7,404 bases of DNA from an uncultured Oscillibacter sp. (lineage in GTDB: Bacteria > Bacillota > Clostridia > Oscillospirales > Oscillospiraceae), in assembly GCA_902490355.1 (NCBI GenBank), contig CABUDN010000124.1, positions 1 to 7,404 of the forward strand, given 5' to 3'. The notes below the pieces were generated by a model. That model was not told the origin of the DNA and searched no databases. It saw nothing but the letters and a program-made list of their open reading frames with translations. This document shows, one piece after another, positions 1 through 6,069 of the stretch (within the stretch, counting starts at the first letter, position 1; the number at the start of each line of letters is the position of its first letter). Both the position numbers and the translations under genes were made by a program.

Positions 1-91
1 TGCGTGGCGTATCTGAAGAGACTACGACAGGCGTACACCGTTTGTATCAGATGCATGAAGCAACCATACTTTGCGGAGAGGAGCCCGGTTC

Positions 92-775
92 ATGAAAAAC
101 GGTCTGGTGGAACTCAACACACAGCCCTGGGCGGCAGAGCGGGAGTGGACGGCGGACGGAATCCCGGTTCTGCACGCCGTGGCGACACTGCCCCGTCCGG
201 ATCCGGTGCAAGGCGGCGTGTGCCGCCGGATCGACCGGTTTTACCGGCTGCAAAGCCGGGCGTACCTGCGTTACTGCGAGCGTTTTCTGGTTCCCCAGGC
301 CCGGGAGGAGTGCCGGAGTGCCCTGGCATCCAGCGCACCCTTCACCCCCATGGAGGCAGAGCTGACGTATCAGGTCACCTATAACGAAGGAGGGCTGTGG
401 AGCCTGTACACCCAGTCCCGGGAAGCCGGCGCGCCGGCAGTGCGCCGGGGAGATACCTGGGATCTGGCCACCGGATATCCGGTGGCGCTTTCAGCCTTCT
501 TTCCCGCCAAGACACCCTGGAAGCGGCATCTCCTGGCCCTGGCAGCCAGCGAGCTGGAGCGCCGGGAAACCGCCGGGGTAATCCGTCTGCGGGAGGACTG
601 GCGGCGCCAGCTGCGCCGGAAATTCAATCCCAATCACTTCTATCTCACCGCCGAGGGCATCGTGCTTTTCTACCCCGTGTACACCCTAAGCCCCTCCTCC
701 ATCATCCCCACCATTCTCCTGCCCTATGGGGATACTCTGCTGCGGCCCGGAAGAGAAAAACCGTCCGCCGTCTGA
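92..775 (+). CDS. DUF3298-type (RsiV-like C-terminal domain) protein, apparently soluble
   Basis: The predicted protein has 227 aa and no known enzymatic activity. The C-terminal half resembles DUF3298, the domain at the end of RsiV-type anti-sigma factors and PdaC-like proteins. Visible features are a hydrophobic 'GYPVALSAFF' segment (about 128-137), then the family-like 'FNPNHFYLTAEGIVLFYPVYTLSP' region (about 178-201, residues separated by family pattern) and a closing 'PYGDTL' (211-216). The N-terminal part (about 20-110) fits a DUF4163-like region only loosely. There is no signal peptide or membrane helix at the N terminus (MKNGLVELNTQ), unlike the membrane-anchored RsiV. The ATG at 92 is chosen because AGGAG (79-83) sits 8 nt before it; a TTG at 71 in frame would place the SD inside the gene. 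It is the only plus-strand gene here and converges on the symporter gene. Bases 1-91 show no gene and no convincing promoter. Family assignment is by pattern memory and is moderately secure; function is unknown. Confidence 0.72.
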   Translation: MKNGLVELNTQPWAAEREWTADGIPVLHAVATLPRPDPVQGGVCRRIDRFYRLQSRAYLRYCERFLVPQAREECRSALASSAPFTPMEAELTYQVTYNEGGLWSLYTQSREAGAPAVRRGDTWDLATGYPVALSAFFPAKTPWKRHLLALAASELERRETAGVIRLREDWRRQLRRKFNPNHFYLTAEGIVLFYPVYTLSPSSIIPTILLPYGDTLLRPGREKPSAV

Positions 776-795
776 GACGGCGGACGGTTTTCTTT
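756..795. terminator. Bidirectional intrinsic terminator between convergent genes
   Basis: A perfect 12-bp stem (761-772 pairing with 776-787) closes on a 3-nt loop, TGA, at 773-775, which is the stop codon of the upstream plus-strand gene. TTTTCTTT (788-795) follows on the plus strand, and AAAAA (756-760) precedes it, giving a T-run for minus-strand transcripts. The A and T runs can extend the stem by four pairs. The minus-strand symporter gene ends at 794, so the T-run overlaps its stop codon. It should terminate both converging transcripts. Confidence 0.93.
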
Positions 796-2188
796 ACTGC
801 TTTTTGTCGCCGCCCACACACCGGACTACAATGCCGGTCAGGGCGAAGAGGGCGATGGCGTTGGGAATCACCATCAGCTGGTTGAACATATCGGAAAGTC
901 CCCACACCAGATCACTGGAGGTCACGGTGCCCAGGAAGATGAACACCAGGGCAATAACGGTATAGATCACAGTGCAGACCTTGGGAGACTTCTTGCCGAA
1001 GAGATAGATCACGTTGATCTTGCCGAAGAGGTTCCAGCCCAGAATGGTGGAGAAGGCGAAGAAGAACAGGCAGACTGCCACAAACTTGGCACCCAGGCTC
1101 TCGCCCATAACCACGCCGAAGGCAGTCTGGGCCAGGTTCGTGCTGCTGAGCACGGTGGTAACCTCGCCGGTGTAGCCCGCAGCCAGGGGGCCACCCTCGG
1201 TATACAGGGTGGAGATGATGACCAGGGCGTTGAGGGTCAGAACCACAAAGGTGTCGATGAACACGCCGATCATGGCCACCACGCCCTGCTCATGGGGGCA
1301 GGAGACGTTGGCCAGGGCGTGGGCGTGCGGCGTGGAGCCCATACCGGCCTCATTGGAGAACAGGCCCCGCTTGGCGCCCTGGCTGATGGCGATTTTCAAC
1401 GCCGCGCCCAGGCCGCCGCCGATGATGGCATTGGGAGCAAAGGCATAGCGGAAGATCATGGCAAAGGTCTCCGGAATATACCGGATCCGCAGCACCAGCA
1501 CCACCAGGCCGCCCAGAATGAACAGCGCGGCCATGACCGGCACCAGCTTTTCCGTCACGGCAGCCAGACGCTGCACACCGCCCAGGAAGATCACGGCGCA
1601 GATCACCACCAGCACGATGCCCACCACCCAGGAGGGAACGCCGAAGGCCGTCTCAAAGGTGGAACCGATGGAGTTGGACTGCACCATGCAGCCGAAAAAG
1701 CCCAGGGCCAGAATGATGGCCACGGCGAAGAATCCTGCCAGGAACTTGCCGAAAGCACCCCGGAAGGCGGTGGTGATGTAGTACACCGGGCCGCCCTGGA
1801 TGCTGCCGTCGGCGTGACGTACCCGGGTCACCTGGGCCAGCGTGGCCTCGGCATAGATGGTAGCCATGCCGAAAAAGGCGATGATCCACATCCAGAAGAT
1901 GGCACCGGGGCCACCGGTGAGGATGGCGCCGCCGGCACCGACAATGTTGCCGGTACCCACCTGGGCGGCAATGGCAGTGGCCAAAGCCTGGAAGGAGCTC
2001 ATGCCGGTTTTGTGCTTCTGGCCGTTGAGCGAGAGCGTGCCAAACACCTGGCGCATCCCCTGTCCAAAGTAGCGGATCTGCACGAAGCGGGTCTTGATGG
2101 AGTAGAGCAGGCCCACTGCGATCAGCAGAAAGACCAGGATGTAGTCCGACAGATACGAATTGACGGTTTGTACGATTTCGAGCAGCAT
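794..2188 (-). CDS. agcS: Alanine/glycine:cation symporter family protein (AgcS, TC 2.A.25)
   Basis: This 464-aa integral membrane protein probably moves glycine and/or alanine with Na+ (or H+) across the cytoplasmic membrane. It has the full length usual for the family and about ten hydrophobic segments. Family signatures seen: 'AQVGTGNIVGAGGAI' (75-89), 'GGPGAIFWMW' (92-101), 'IQGGPVYYI' (130-138) and 'KRGLFSNEAGMGSTPHAHA' (273-291). The start is fixed by the hydrophobic N terminus and by GGAGGGG (2206-2200 on the minus strand) 11 nt upstream. It stands alone behind its own promoter, a tandem glycine riboswitch and an intrinsic terminator. That context points to glycine as the physiological substrate; alanine transport cannot be excluded. 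The gene ends in the bidirectional terminator. Family assignment is very secure; exact substrate and direction of transport are inferred. Confidence 0.96.
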   Translation of the reverse strand: MLLEIVQTVNSYLSDYILVFLLIAVGLLYSIKTRFVQIRYFGQGMRQVFGTLSLNGQKHKTGMSSFQALATAIAAQVGTGNIVGAGGAILTGGPGAIFWMWIIAFFGMATIYAEATLAQVTRVRHADGSIQGGPVYYITTAFRGAFGKFLAGFFAVAIILALGFFGCMVQSNSIGSTFETAFGVPSWVVGIVLVVICAVIFLGGVQRLAAVTEKLVPVMAALFILGGLVVLVLRIRYIPETFAMIFRYAFAPNAIIGGGLGAALKIAISQGAKRGLFSNEAGMGSTPHAHALANVSCPHEQGVVAMIGVFIDTFVVLTLNALVIISTLYTEGGPLAAGYTGEVTTVLSSTNLAQTAFGVVMGESLGAKFVAVCLFFFAFSTILGWNLFGKINVIYLFGKKSPKVCTVIYTVIALVFIFLGTVTSSDLVWGLSDMFNQLMVIPNAIALFALTGIVVRCVGGDKKQ

Positions 2189-2199
2189 AGTTTTTCTTT

Positions 2200-2206
2200 C
2201 CCCTCC
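2200..2206 (-). promoter_or_regulatory. Ribosome binding site of the symporter gene
   Basis: GGAGGGG on the minus strand lies 11 nt before the ATG and directly abuts the T-run of the riboswitch terminator. Readthrough of the terminator therefore exposes the site immediately; it is not itself part of the terminator stem. Confidence 0.75.
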
Positions 2207-2245
2207 AAAAAAATAAACGGAACAGCTGAAGACTCAGCCGCTCCG
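2207..2245 (-). terminator. Riboswitch-controlled intrinsic terminator
   Basis: On the minus strand CGGAGCGGCTGA (2245-2234) pairs along all 12 positions, two of them G-U, with TCAGCTGTTCCG (2229-2218) across a 4-nt GTCT loop. TTTATTTTTTT (2217-2207) follows. It lies between the glycine aptamers and the symporter ribosome binding site, so it is the natural output of the riboswitch. Nine bases of its 5' arm (2242-2234) are exactly complementary to part of aptamer II (2330-2322), a possible antiterminator pairing. Confidence 0.88.
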
Positions 2246-2296
2246 GAGAAGAAGACGCAGGGCCCGGACGGACAACACCCGTCCTCCGGGATCCCA

Positions 2297-2459
2297 CTCT
2301 GTCCTTTTACCTGAGAGATTCAGCGGCTGACGCCGCCTTGCACCTTCGGTACCCATTGCTGGGGTTCTCCAGAGCCACATCCATTTCTAGTCCCCGCCCG
2401 GTTCTCCGGACGCCTGAGAGTTTTACTCCTTCGGCAGGCTTGCGCCATTTCCCTAGAAA
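2297..2459 (-). promoter_or_regulatory. Tandem (two-aptamer) glycine riboswitch
   Basis: The RNA is transcribed from the minus strand and senses glycine. Aptamer I runs from 2459 to 2384, closed by a P1 stem of TTTCTAG (2459-2453) with CTAGAAA (2390-2384). It contains the conserved core 'GCCGAAGGAGTAAAA' followed by 'CTCTCAGGC'. Aptamer II runs from 2374 to 2297, closed by CTCTG (2374-2370) with CAGAG (2301-2297). It contains 'ACCGAAGGTGCAA', a GCGGC-GTCA-GCCGC P3 hairpin, and 'TCTCTCAGGTAAAAGGACAGAG'. A 9-nt linker separates them, as is usual for tandem glycine switches (Rfam RF00504). Aptamer I carries a small CCGG-AGAA-CCGG hairpin after its CAGGC element. Downstream, a further hairpin (2290-2263: CCCGGA/TCCGGG plus GGAC/GTCC) and then the terminator make up the expression platform. 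Recognition rests on the conserved cores and is secure; whether glycine turns the gene on or off is not visible directly. Confidence 0.95.
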
Positions 2460-2490
2460 CTTCATCTGCCGTTATGCAATTTGTGCTACC

Positions 2491-2519
2491 ACCTTACCAT
2501 GTCCTGGGAGGATTGTCAA
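2491..2519 (-). promoter_or_regulatory. Sigma-A-type promoter of the riboswitch-symporter transcript
   Basis: A consensus -35 TTGACA (2519-2514) and a -10 TAAGGT (2496-2491) are separated by 17 nt. TGG directly before the -10 gives an extended -10 (TGn). The -10 keeps the key first, second and last bases of TATAAT. Transcription should start near 2484, about 25 nt before aptamer I, which places both aptamers fully inside the leader. Confidence 0.82.
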
Positions 2520-2579
2520 CACCATTCGCCATTTTTTGTCCGCCCGGGAACGACTACGGCTTTTCCATAGCGGACAAGC

Positions 2580-2606
2580 AGCGGGAGGAACTGCGTTCCC
2601 CCCGCT
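2580..2606 (-). other. GC-rich stem-loop just after the cysteine desulfidase gene
   Basis: A 12-bp stem (2606-2595 with 2591-2580, one G-U pair) closes a 3-nt loop six bases beyond the stop codon. No T-run follows, so it is not a textbook intrinsic terminator. It may act as a 3' end-protecting structure or a weak terminator. A second inverted repeat, TTGTCCGC/GCGGACAA (2577-2570 and 2543-2536), lies just downstream. Together with the promoter these account for 2520-2612, where I see no gene. Confidence 0.5.
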
Positions 2607-2612
2607 ACCATC

Positions 2613-3887
2613 TTACCGTCCCACCATGATGTCCAGGATCTCCTCGTCGGTACGGCGCATGCCCTCCCGGGCCAGGCGTCCCACGTTGCCAATGGTGTTT
2701 TCCACACCCTTGCGGATAATGCCCTCACCGTCGACAAACTGGTGGCCGCCCTGCTGGTACATGTGATAGCCCATGAGGCCCGCATCCACCGCCGAGGCAA
2801 TCTTGGCGGCACAGGAGGGCTTGGCTCCATCGCAGATCATGCCCGAGCAGATGGCCAGGGTATTGGCGATGGTGTGGGCGATGACCTCGTAGCGTCCGCC
2901 CTGCAGATAGGCGATGCCCGCCGCCGCGCCGCATCCGGCACTGACCGCGCCGCAGAAGGCGGACAGGCGGCCGATGCCGGTCTTCTGGTGGATCGTCACC
3001 AGATCCGACACCGCCAGCGCCCGGTAGAGGGCGTCGTCATCCGCGCCCATGTCCCGGGCATATTCGATTACCGGCAAAGAGGCCGTCATGCCCTGGTTGC
3101 CGCTGCCGGAGACGATCACCACCGGCATCTCGCACCCGCTCATCCGGGCATCGGATCCGGCGGCAGCCGCCGCCCGGGCCCGGACGGACACATCATCACC
3201 GTAGAGGCTGCGCAGCGTCCGGCCGATCTCGGCGCCCCAGCCGCCCTTGAGGCCCTCGGCGGAGATGGCGCTGTTGCACGCCACCTGACGGCCCAGCACC
3301 TCCGCCACGTCGGCGGGATCCAGACAGTCGGCAAAGGCAATGATCTCCTCCACGCTCAAAACGGAGCGGTCCGTCTGCTCCGTTTTGCCGCCGATGCTGC
3401 CGCCCTGGAAGAGAATCTGATCGTCCTTCTGAATCCGGACGATGTTGGTGTGGAAATCCACAATTTCACAGCAGGCGGTGTGCTCCCCCGCCGCTACCGT
3501 AACATTGATGAAAAACACCCGGTCCCCCGTGGAGGGATGCACCCGGATGGCGCACTGGTCCAGCATGGCATGAATGCTCGGAATCTCCTCCGGGGTGATC
3601 CGGGAGAGCACCTCCAGCTCCAGATCAGGCCGTCCGGCAGCCATACCGGCCGCCGCAGCAGCTTCGATTCCCTTAAGGCCGCCGGTGTTGGGCACCGTCA
3701 CTGCCTTGACATTTTTGATGATATTGCCGCTGACTTCCACCCGGCACCGCTCCGGCACTGCGCCCAGGGCTTCCCGGGCCTTGGCTGCCGCCAGAGCGAT
3801 GGCCACCGGCTCCGTGCAGCCCATGGCGGGAATCAGTTCCTCCCGGAGGATCTGCAGGTACTGTTCATAATGGGCAGTCCGCTCCAT
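2613..3887 (-). CDS. cyuA: L-cysteine desulfidase / Fe-S serine dehydratase-like protein (CyuA/YhaM, UPF0597 family)
   Basis: The 424-aa cytoplasmic enzyme is predicted to break L-cysteine (possibly serine) into pyruvate and ammonia, with sulfide from cysteine, using a 4Fe-4S cluster. Family motifs: 'ELIPAMGCTEPVAIALA' (17-33), 'SGNIIKNVKAV' (53-63), 'SGSGNQGMTASLPVIEYA' (260-277) and 'FCGAVSAGCGAAAG' (311-324), then 'CSGMICDGAKPSCAAKI' (347-363). C24, C312, C352 and C359 have the same spacing (40 and 7 between the last three) as the conserved cysteines I recall for the archaeal L-cysteine desulfidase, so cluster ligands appear intact. The ATG at 3887 is chosen because AAGGAAG (3902-3896) lies 8 nt upstream. 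A GTG at 3947 in frame falls upstream of the predicted transcription start, so it is rejected. It follows ansA by 84 nt with its own promoter. Family is secure; preference for cysteine over serine is inferred. Confidence 0.9.
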   Translation of the reverse strand: MERTAHYEQYLQILREELIPAMGCTEPVAIALAAAKAREALGAVPERCRVEVSGNIIKNVKAVTVPNTGGLKGIEAAAAAGMAAGRPDLELEVLSRITPEEIPSIHAMLDQCAIRVHPSTGDRVFFINVTVAAGEHTACCEIVDFHTNIVRIQKDDQILFQGGSIGGKTEQTDRSVLSVEEIIAFADCLDPADVAEVLGRQVACNSAISAEGLKGGWGAEIGRTLRSLYGDDVSVRARAAAAAGSDARMSGCEMPVVIVSGSGNQGMTASLPVIEYARDMGADDDALYRALAVSDLVTIHQKTGIGRLSAFCGAVSAGCGAAAGIAYLQGGRYEVIAHTIANTLAICSGMICDGAKPSCAAKIASAVDAGLMGYHMYQQGGHQFVDGEGIIRKGVENTIGNVGRLAREGMRRTDEEILDIMVGR

Positions 3888-3937
3888 AGCCTTCGCTTCC
3901 TTTCTTCTCTTTTTGTCTCTTGCTTGTCTTTGATTCG

Positions 3938-3966
3938 ATCTTACCACCCGGATTCCGACAGCGCAA
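3938..3966 (-). promoter_or_regulatory. Probable promoter of the cysteine desulfidase gene
   Basis: TTGCGC (3966-3961) and TAAGAT (3943-3938) are spaced by 17 nt, with an extended TGG before the -10. The start would be near 3931, giving a purine-rich leader of about 44 nt before the ATG. The -35 lies just past the ansA stop codon. The element closely resembles the riboswitch promoter (TGGTAAGRT in both). No terminator was found after ansA, so readthrough from the upstream operon is also possible. Confidence 0.6.
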
Positions 3967-3971
3967 GGCCT

Positions 3972-4967
3972 TCAGCACTCCGCGGGCCAGAGAATATCCC
4001 GGGCCACCGGGGTGTAAAACATCCGCTCCACGGTCTCCCGTTCCCGGGTCTGACCCAGAATCCACATGAGCTTGGCCACCACGGCCTCCGTGGTCATGTC
4101 GTAGGCCTCCAGCACGCCCAGATCGTTTTTCAATCCCCGGCCCACATGGTAGACCTCCAGGTCACTGCCCTCACTGGGCACCTGGGTAGTCAGCACCACA
4201 ATCCGGCCCTCGGCCATCCAATGGCGCAGGCACTCGTAAAAGCCGCCCTCTTCCGGTACGCCGCCCACGCCAAAGCTCTCCACAATCAGCGCGTCGCTGC
4301 GCTCAAGCAGGAAGTCCGCCTGGGCCCGGTCCGCACCGGGCACCAGCTTCATGAGCGCCACCCGGCTGTCCAGCCGCTCATAAAACACCGGACGGGATGC
4401 GCATTCCTGCCGGATATAGCGCAGCAGCACGCCGTCCCGCAGCACCCCCAGCTGGGGGAAATTGATGCTGGAGAAAGCCTGAAAGCTCTTGGTCCGGGTC
4501 TTTCTGGCCCGGGTTCCCAAAATCACCTGATGGTTAAAGACGATGGACACGCCCGGCAGATCCTCCGACGCGCAGCGGAAGGCGTCGGTAAGGTTGTCCT
4601 TGGAATCCGTGGAATCAAAGCCGATGGGCTTTTGCGCGCCGGTGAGGATGATGGGCTTGGGACTGCCCTGAATGAGATAGCTCAGCGCCGCCGCGGTATA
4701 GGCCATGGTGTCCGTCCCGTGGGTGATGACAAAGCCGTCGTAGAGATCATACCGCTCCTGAATGCACCGGGCCATCATCAGCCAGTGCTGGGGAGTGATG
4801 CTGGTGCTGTCCAAATTCAAAAGCTGGACGCACTCCACCCGGCAGATCTCCCGAATGGCGGGAATGTGGGTGAGCAGCTGCTCCGTGGTCAGCTCCGGCG
4901 TCAGGCCCCCCTCCGTCACTTCCGAGGCAATGGTCCCGCCGGTTCCAATGAGTAAAATCCGTTTCAT
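3972..4967 (-). CDS. ansA: Type I (cytoplasmic) L-asparaginase
   Basis: The 331-aa enzyme hydrolyses L-asparagine to L-aspartate and ammonia. The N terminus carries 'GTGGTIAS' (8-15) with the nucleophile T12, and 'DGFVITHGTDTMAYTAAAL' (77-95) holds the second catalytic pair T85-D86. K156 in 'RARKTRTKSFQAF' (153-165) matches the catalytic lysine by alignment to the family. 'LTGAQKPIG' (108-116) and 'DSKDNLTDA' (121-129) are further family blocks. There is no signal peptide, and length is near the roughly 335-340 aa of cytoplasmic type I enzymes, so periplasmic type II is unlikely. Met1 lies immediately before the first beta strand, as in relatives. It starts 6 nt after the nuclease gene and has no strong SD of its own (only GGGA nearby), which suggests translational coupling. 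Confidence in the enzyme is high. Confidence 0.96.
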   Translation of the reverse strand: MKRILLIGTGGTIASEVTEGGLTPELTTEQLLTHIPAIREICRVECVQLLNLDSTSITPQHWLMMARCIQERYDLYDGFVITHGTDTMAYTAAALSYLIQGSPKPIILTGAQKPIGFDSTDSKDNLTDAFRCASEDLPGVSIVFNHQVILGTRARKTRTKSFQAFSSINFPQLGVLRDGVLLRYIRQECASRPVFYERLDSRVALMKLVPGADRAQADFLLERSDALIVESFGVGGVPEEGGFYECLRHWMAEGRIVVLTTQVPSEGSDLEVYHVGRGLKNDLGVLEAYDMTTEAVVAKLMWILGQTRERETVERMFYTPVARDILWPAEC

Positions 4968-4973
4968 TGTGTC

Positions 4974-6068
4974 TTATCCCAGGTCCCGGTGATCCAGCGC
5001 CGCCAGCCCGAACCGGGCGGCTTGGGTCACCCGTTCCCGCTCCTCCTCTGTTTTGGCTTCCTTCCAGCGCCGGCGCAGCTCCCGCAGGAATAGTCCCCGC
5101 AGGGAGTCCTCCTCCGCCCGCTGCCAGATGTCCTCCGCCATCCGGGTGGCGTCCCGGATCTCCAGGGCGTAAAACCGGGTCTCCAGCGCCTGGGCAAGTC
5201 CCGCAGCATCCGCCCCGGCCTCGCCGGTTTCTCCGGTGAGGATAATGCGGTAAAGATCCCGGGCGGTATCCGGCGGCAGCGCCGCCTCCACGGCGGCGCG
5301 GGGGTCCTGTCCCGTCACATCCACCGCCAGGTTTTCGTACCGCCGCCAGGCAAAGGGCACAAAGGTCACGGTCACCGCGCCGCCTTCCAGCGTGCCCTCA
5401 TAAAATCCCTTGGGCCCCAGCTCGTCAAAGCCCCGGCCCTCGATGCACCCCGGCCAGGCGCACAGAGTCCGCCCCAGACGCTGAGGCTCCAGGCGCTTAT
5501 GGATGTGGCCCAGGGCCAGATACGCAAGGCCGCTGTCCGCAATCTCCTGACGGCGGATGGGATTGTACCGGGGCTGAGAGGGCTCCACCTCGCCGTGCAG
5601 CAGGCCGAAGTGCACCCTTCCGTCCTCCGGCGCGGCAAAGCCCGCCAGCAGGCTTTCCGCCTGCTCAGGACCCGTGAAGGCCGCCCCGTGGATGACCAGA
5701 TTCCATTCCGGCAGCTCCGCCGCCGTCATGGCGTTCTCCCGGAACACGTGGACATTCTCCGGCCACGGCACACTCAGCCACGGGCTGCCGGGACCGTAAT
5801 AGTCGTGATTGCCTGGGGCAATGAATACCCGGGCCTGCATCTGCCCCAATGCCCGGGCCAGCTGCTCCCCCGTCTCCCGGAAGGCGTCGGCGGAGTCAAA
5901 GAGGTCTCCGGCCAGCAGCACCAGATCAATGCCGTGGGTATTGACATAGTCCGCCAGACGAGTCAGAGTCTCCCGGCTCTCCCGGCGGCGGGCCGCCGCC
6001 TGCCGGGCGGGCAGGGCGGCAAAGGGCGAATCCAGATGGAAGTCCGCCGCGTGAAGAAAGCGCAGCAT
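4974..6068 (-). CDS. SbcD/YhaO-like metallophosphoesterase (DNA repair exonuclease family)
   Basis: The 364-aa protein belongs to the calcineurin-like phosphoesterases of the SbcD/Mre11/YhaO group, which process DNA ends with two metal ions in the cytoplasm. All metal-binding motifs are present in order: 'ADFHLDSPF' (D9, H11), 'LLAGDLFDSAD' (D55), 'APGNHDYYGPGSPW' (N87, H88, D89), 'GLLHGEV' (H158) and 'ALGHIHK' (H188, H190). The 'FHLDSPF' form and the helical, charge-rich C terminus (about 300-350) are typical of YhaO. The start is supported by AGGAGG (6080-6075) at 6 nt, inside the end of the preceding gene, whose stop is 1 nt away. The usual ATPase partner (SbcC/YhaN) is normally next door; here ansA follows instead. 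Nuclease activity and partner are inferred. Confidence 0.9.
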   Translation of the reverse strand: MLRFLHAADFHLDSPFAALPARQAAARRRESRETLTRLADYVNTHGIDLVLLAGDLFDSADAFRETGEQLARALGQMQARVFIAPGNHDYYGPGSPWLSVPWPENVHVFRENAMTAAELPEWNLVIHGAAFTGPEQAESLLAGFAAPEDGRVHFGLLHGEVEPSQPRYNPIRRQEIADSGLAYLALGHIHKRLEPQRLGRTLCAWPGCIEGRGFDELGPKGFYEGTLEGGAVTVTFVPFAWRRYENLAVDVTGQDPRAAVEAALPPDTARDLYRIILTGETGEAGADAAGLAQALETRFYALEIRDATRMAEDIWQRAEEDSLRGLFLRELRRRWKEAKTEEERERVTQAARFGLAALDHRDLG

Positions 6069-6069
6069 C

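Noticed and set aside
42..70. Possible promoter TTGTAT-17-CATACT before the first gene
   Set aside because: Both boxes are poor, and the start near 77 would fall inside the ribosome binding site, leaving almost no leader.
1..91. Left contig end as adapter or phage attachment site
   Set aside because: No match to adapter sequence I recognise, no tRNA end and no direct repeat elsewhere in the window; only a 6-bp inverted repeat (ATCTGA/TCAGAT), which is expected by chance.
4..384. A 126-codon plus-strand frame overlapping the DUF3298 gene start
   Set aside because: It overlaps the DUF3298 gene in another frame, has Gly/Arg/Pro-rich translation and no SD, while the overlapped gene has both SD and family-like motifs.
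1292..2314. A 340-codon plus-strand open frame opposite the symporter
   Set aside because: It is the antisense shadow of the AgcS gene and runs into the riboswitch region; its composition (His, Gly, Asp rich) is not protein-like and no supporting RBS was seen.
3888..3947. A 20-residue N-terminal extension of the desulfidase from a GTG
   Set aside because: The GTG lies upstream of the predicted transcription start, has no SD, and the family N terminus fits the ATG at 3887 with AAGGAAG in front.
2742..4955. A 737-codon plus-strand open frame opposite the desulfidase and asparaginase genes
   Set aside because: It is antisense to two clear enzyme genes with intact catalytic motifs, has low-complexity His/Gly/Arg/Ala-rich translation, and no family resemblance. 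It is a by-product of high GC at third codon positions.
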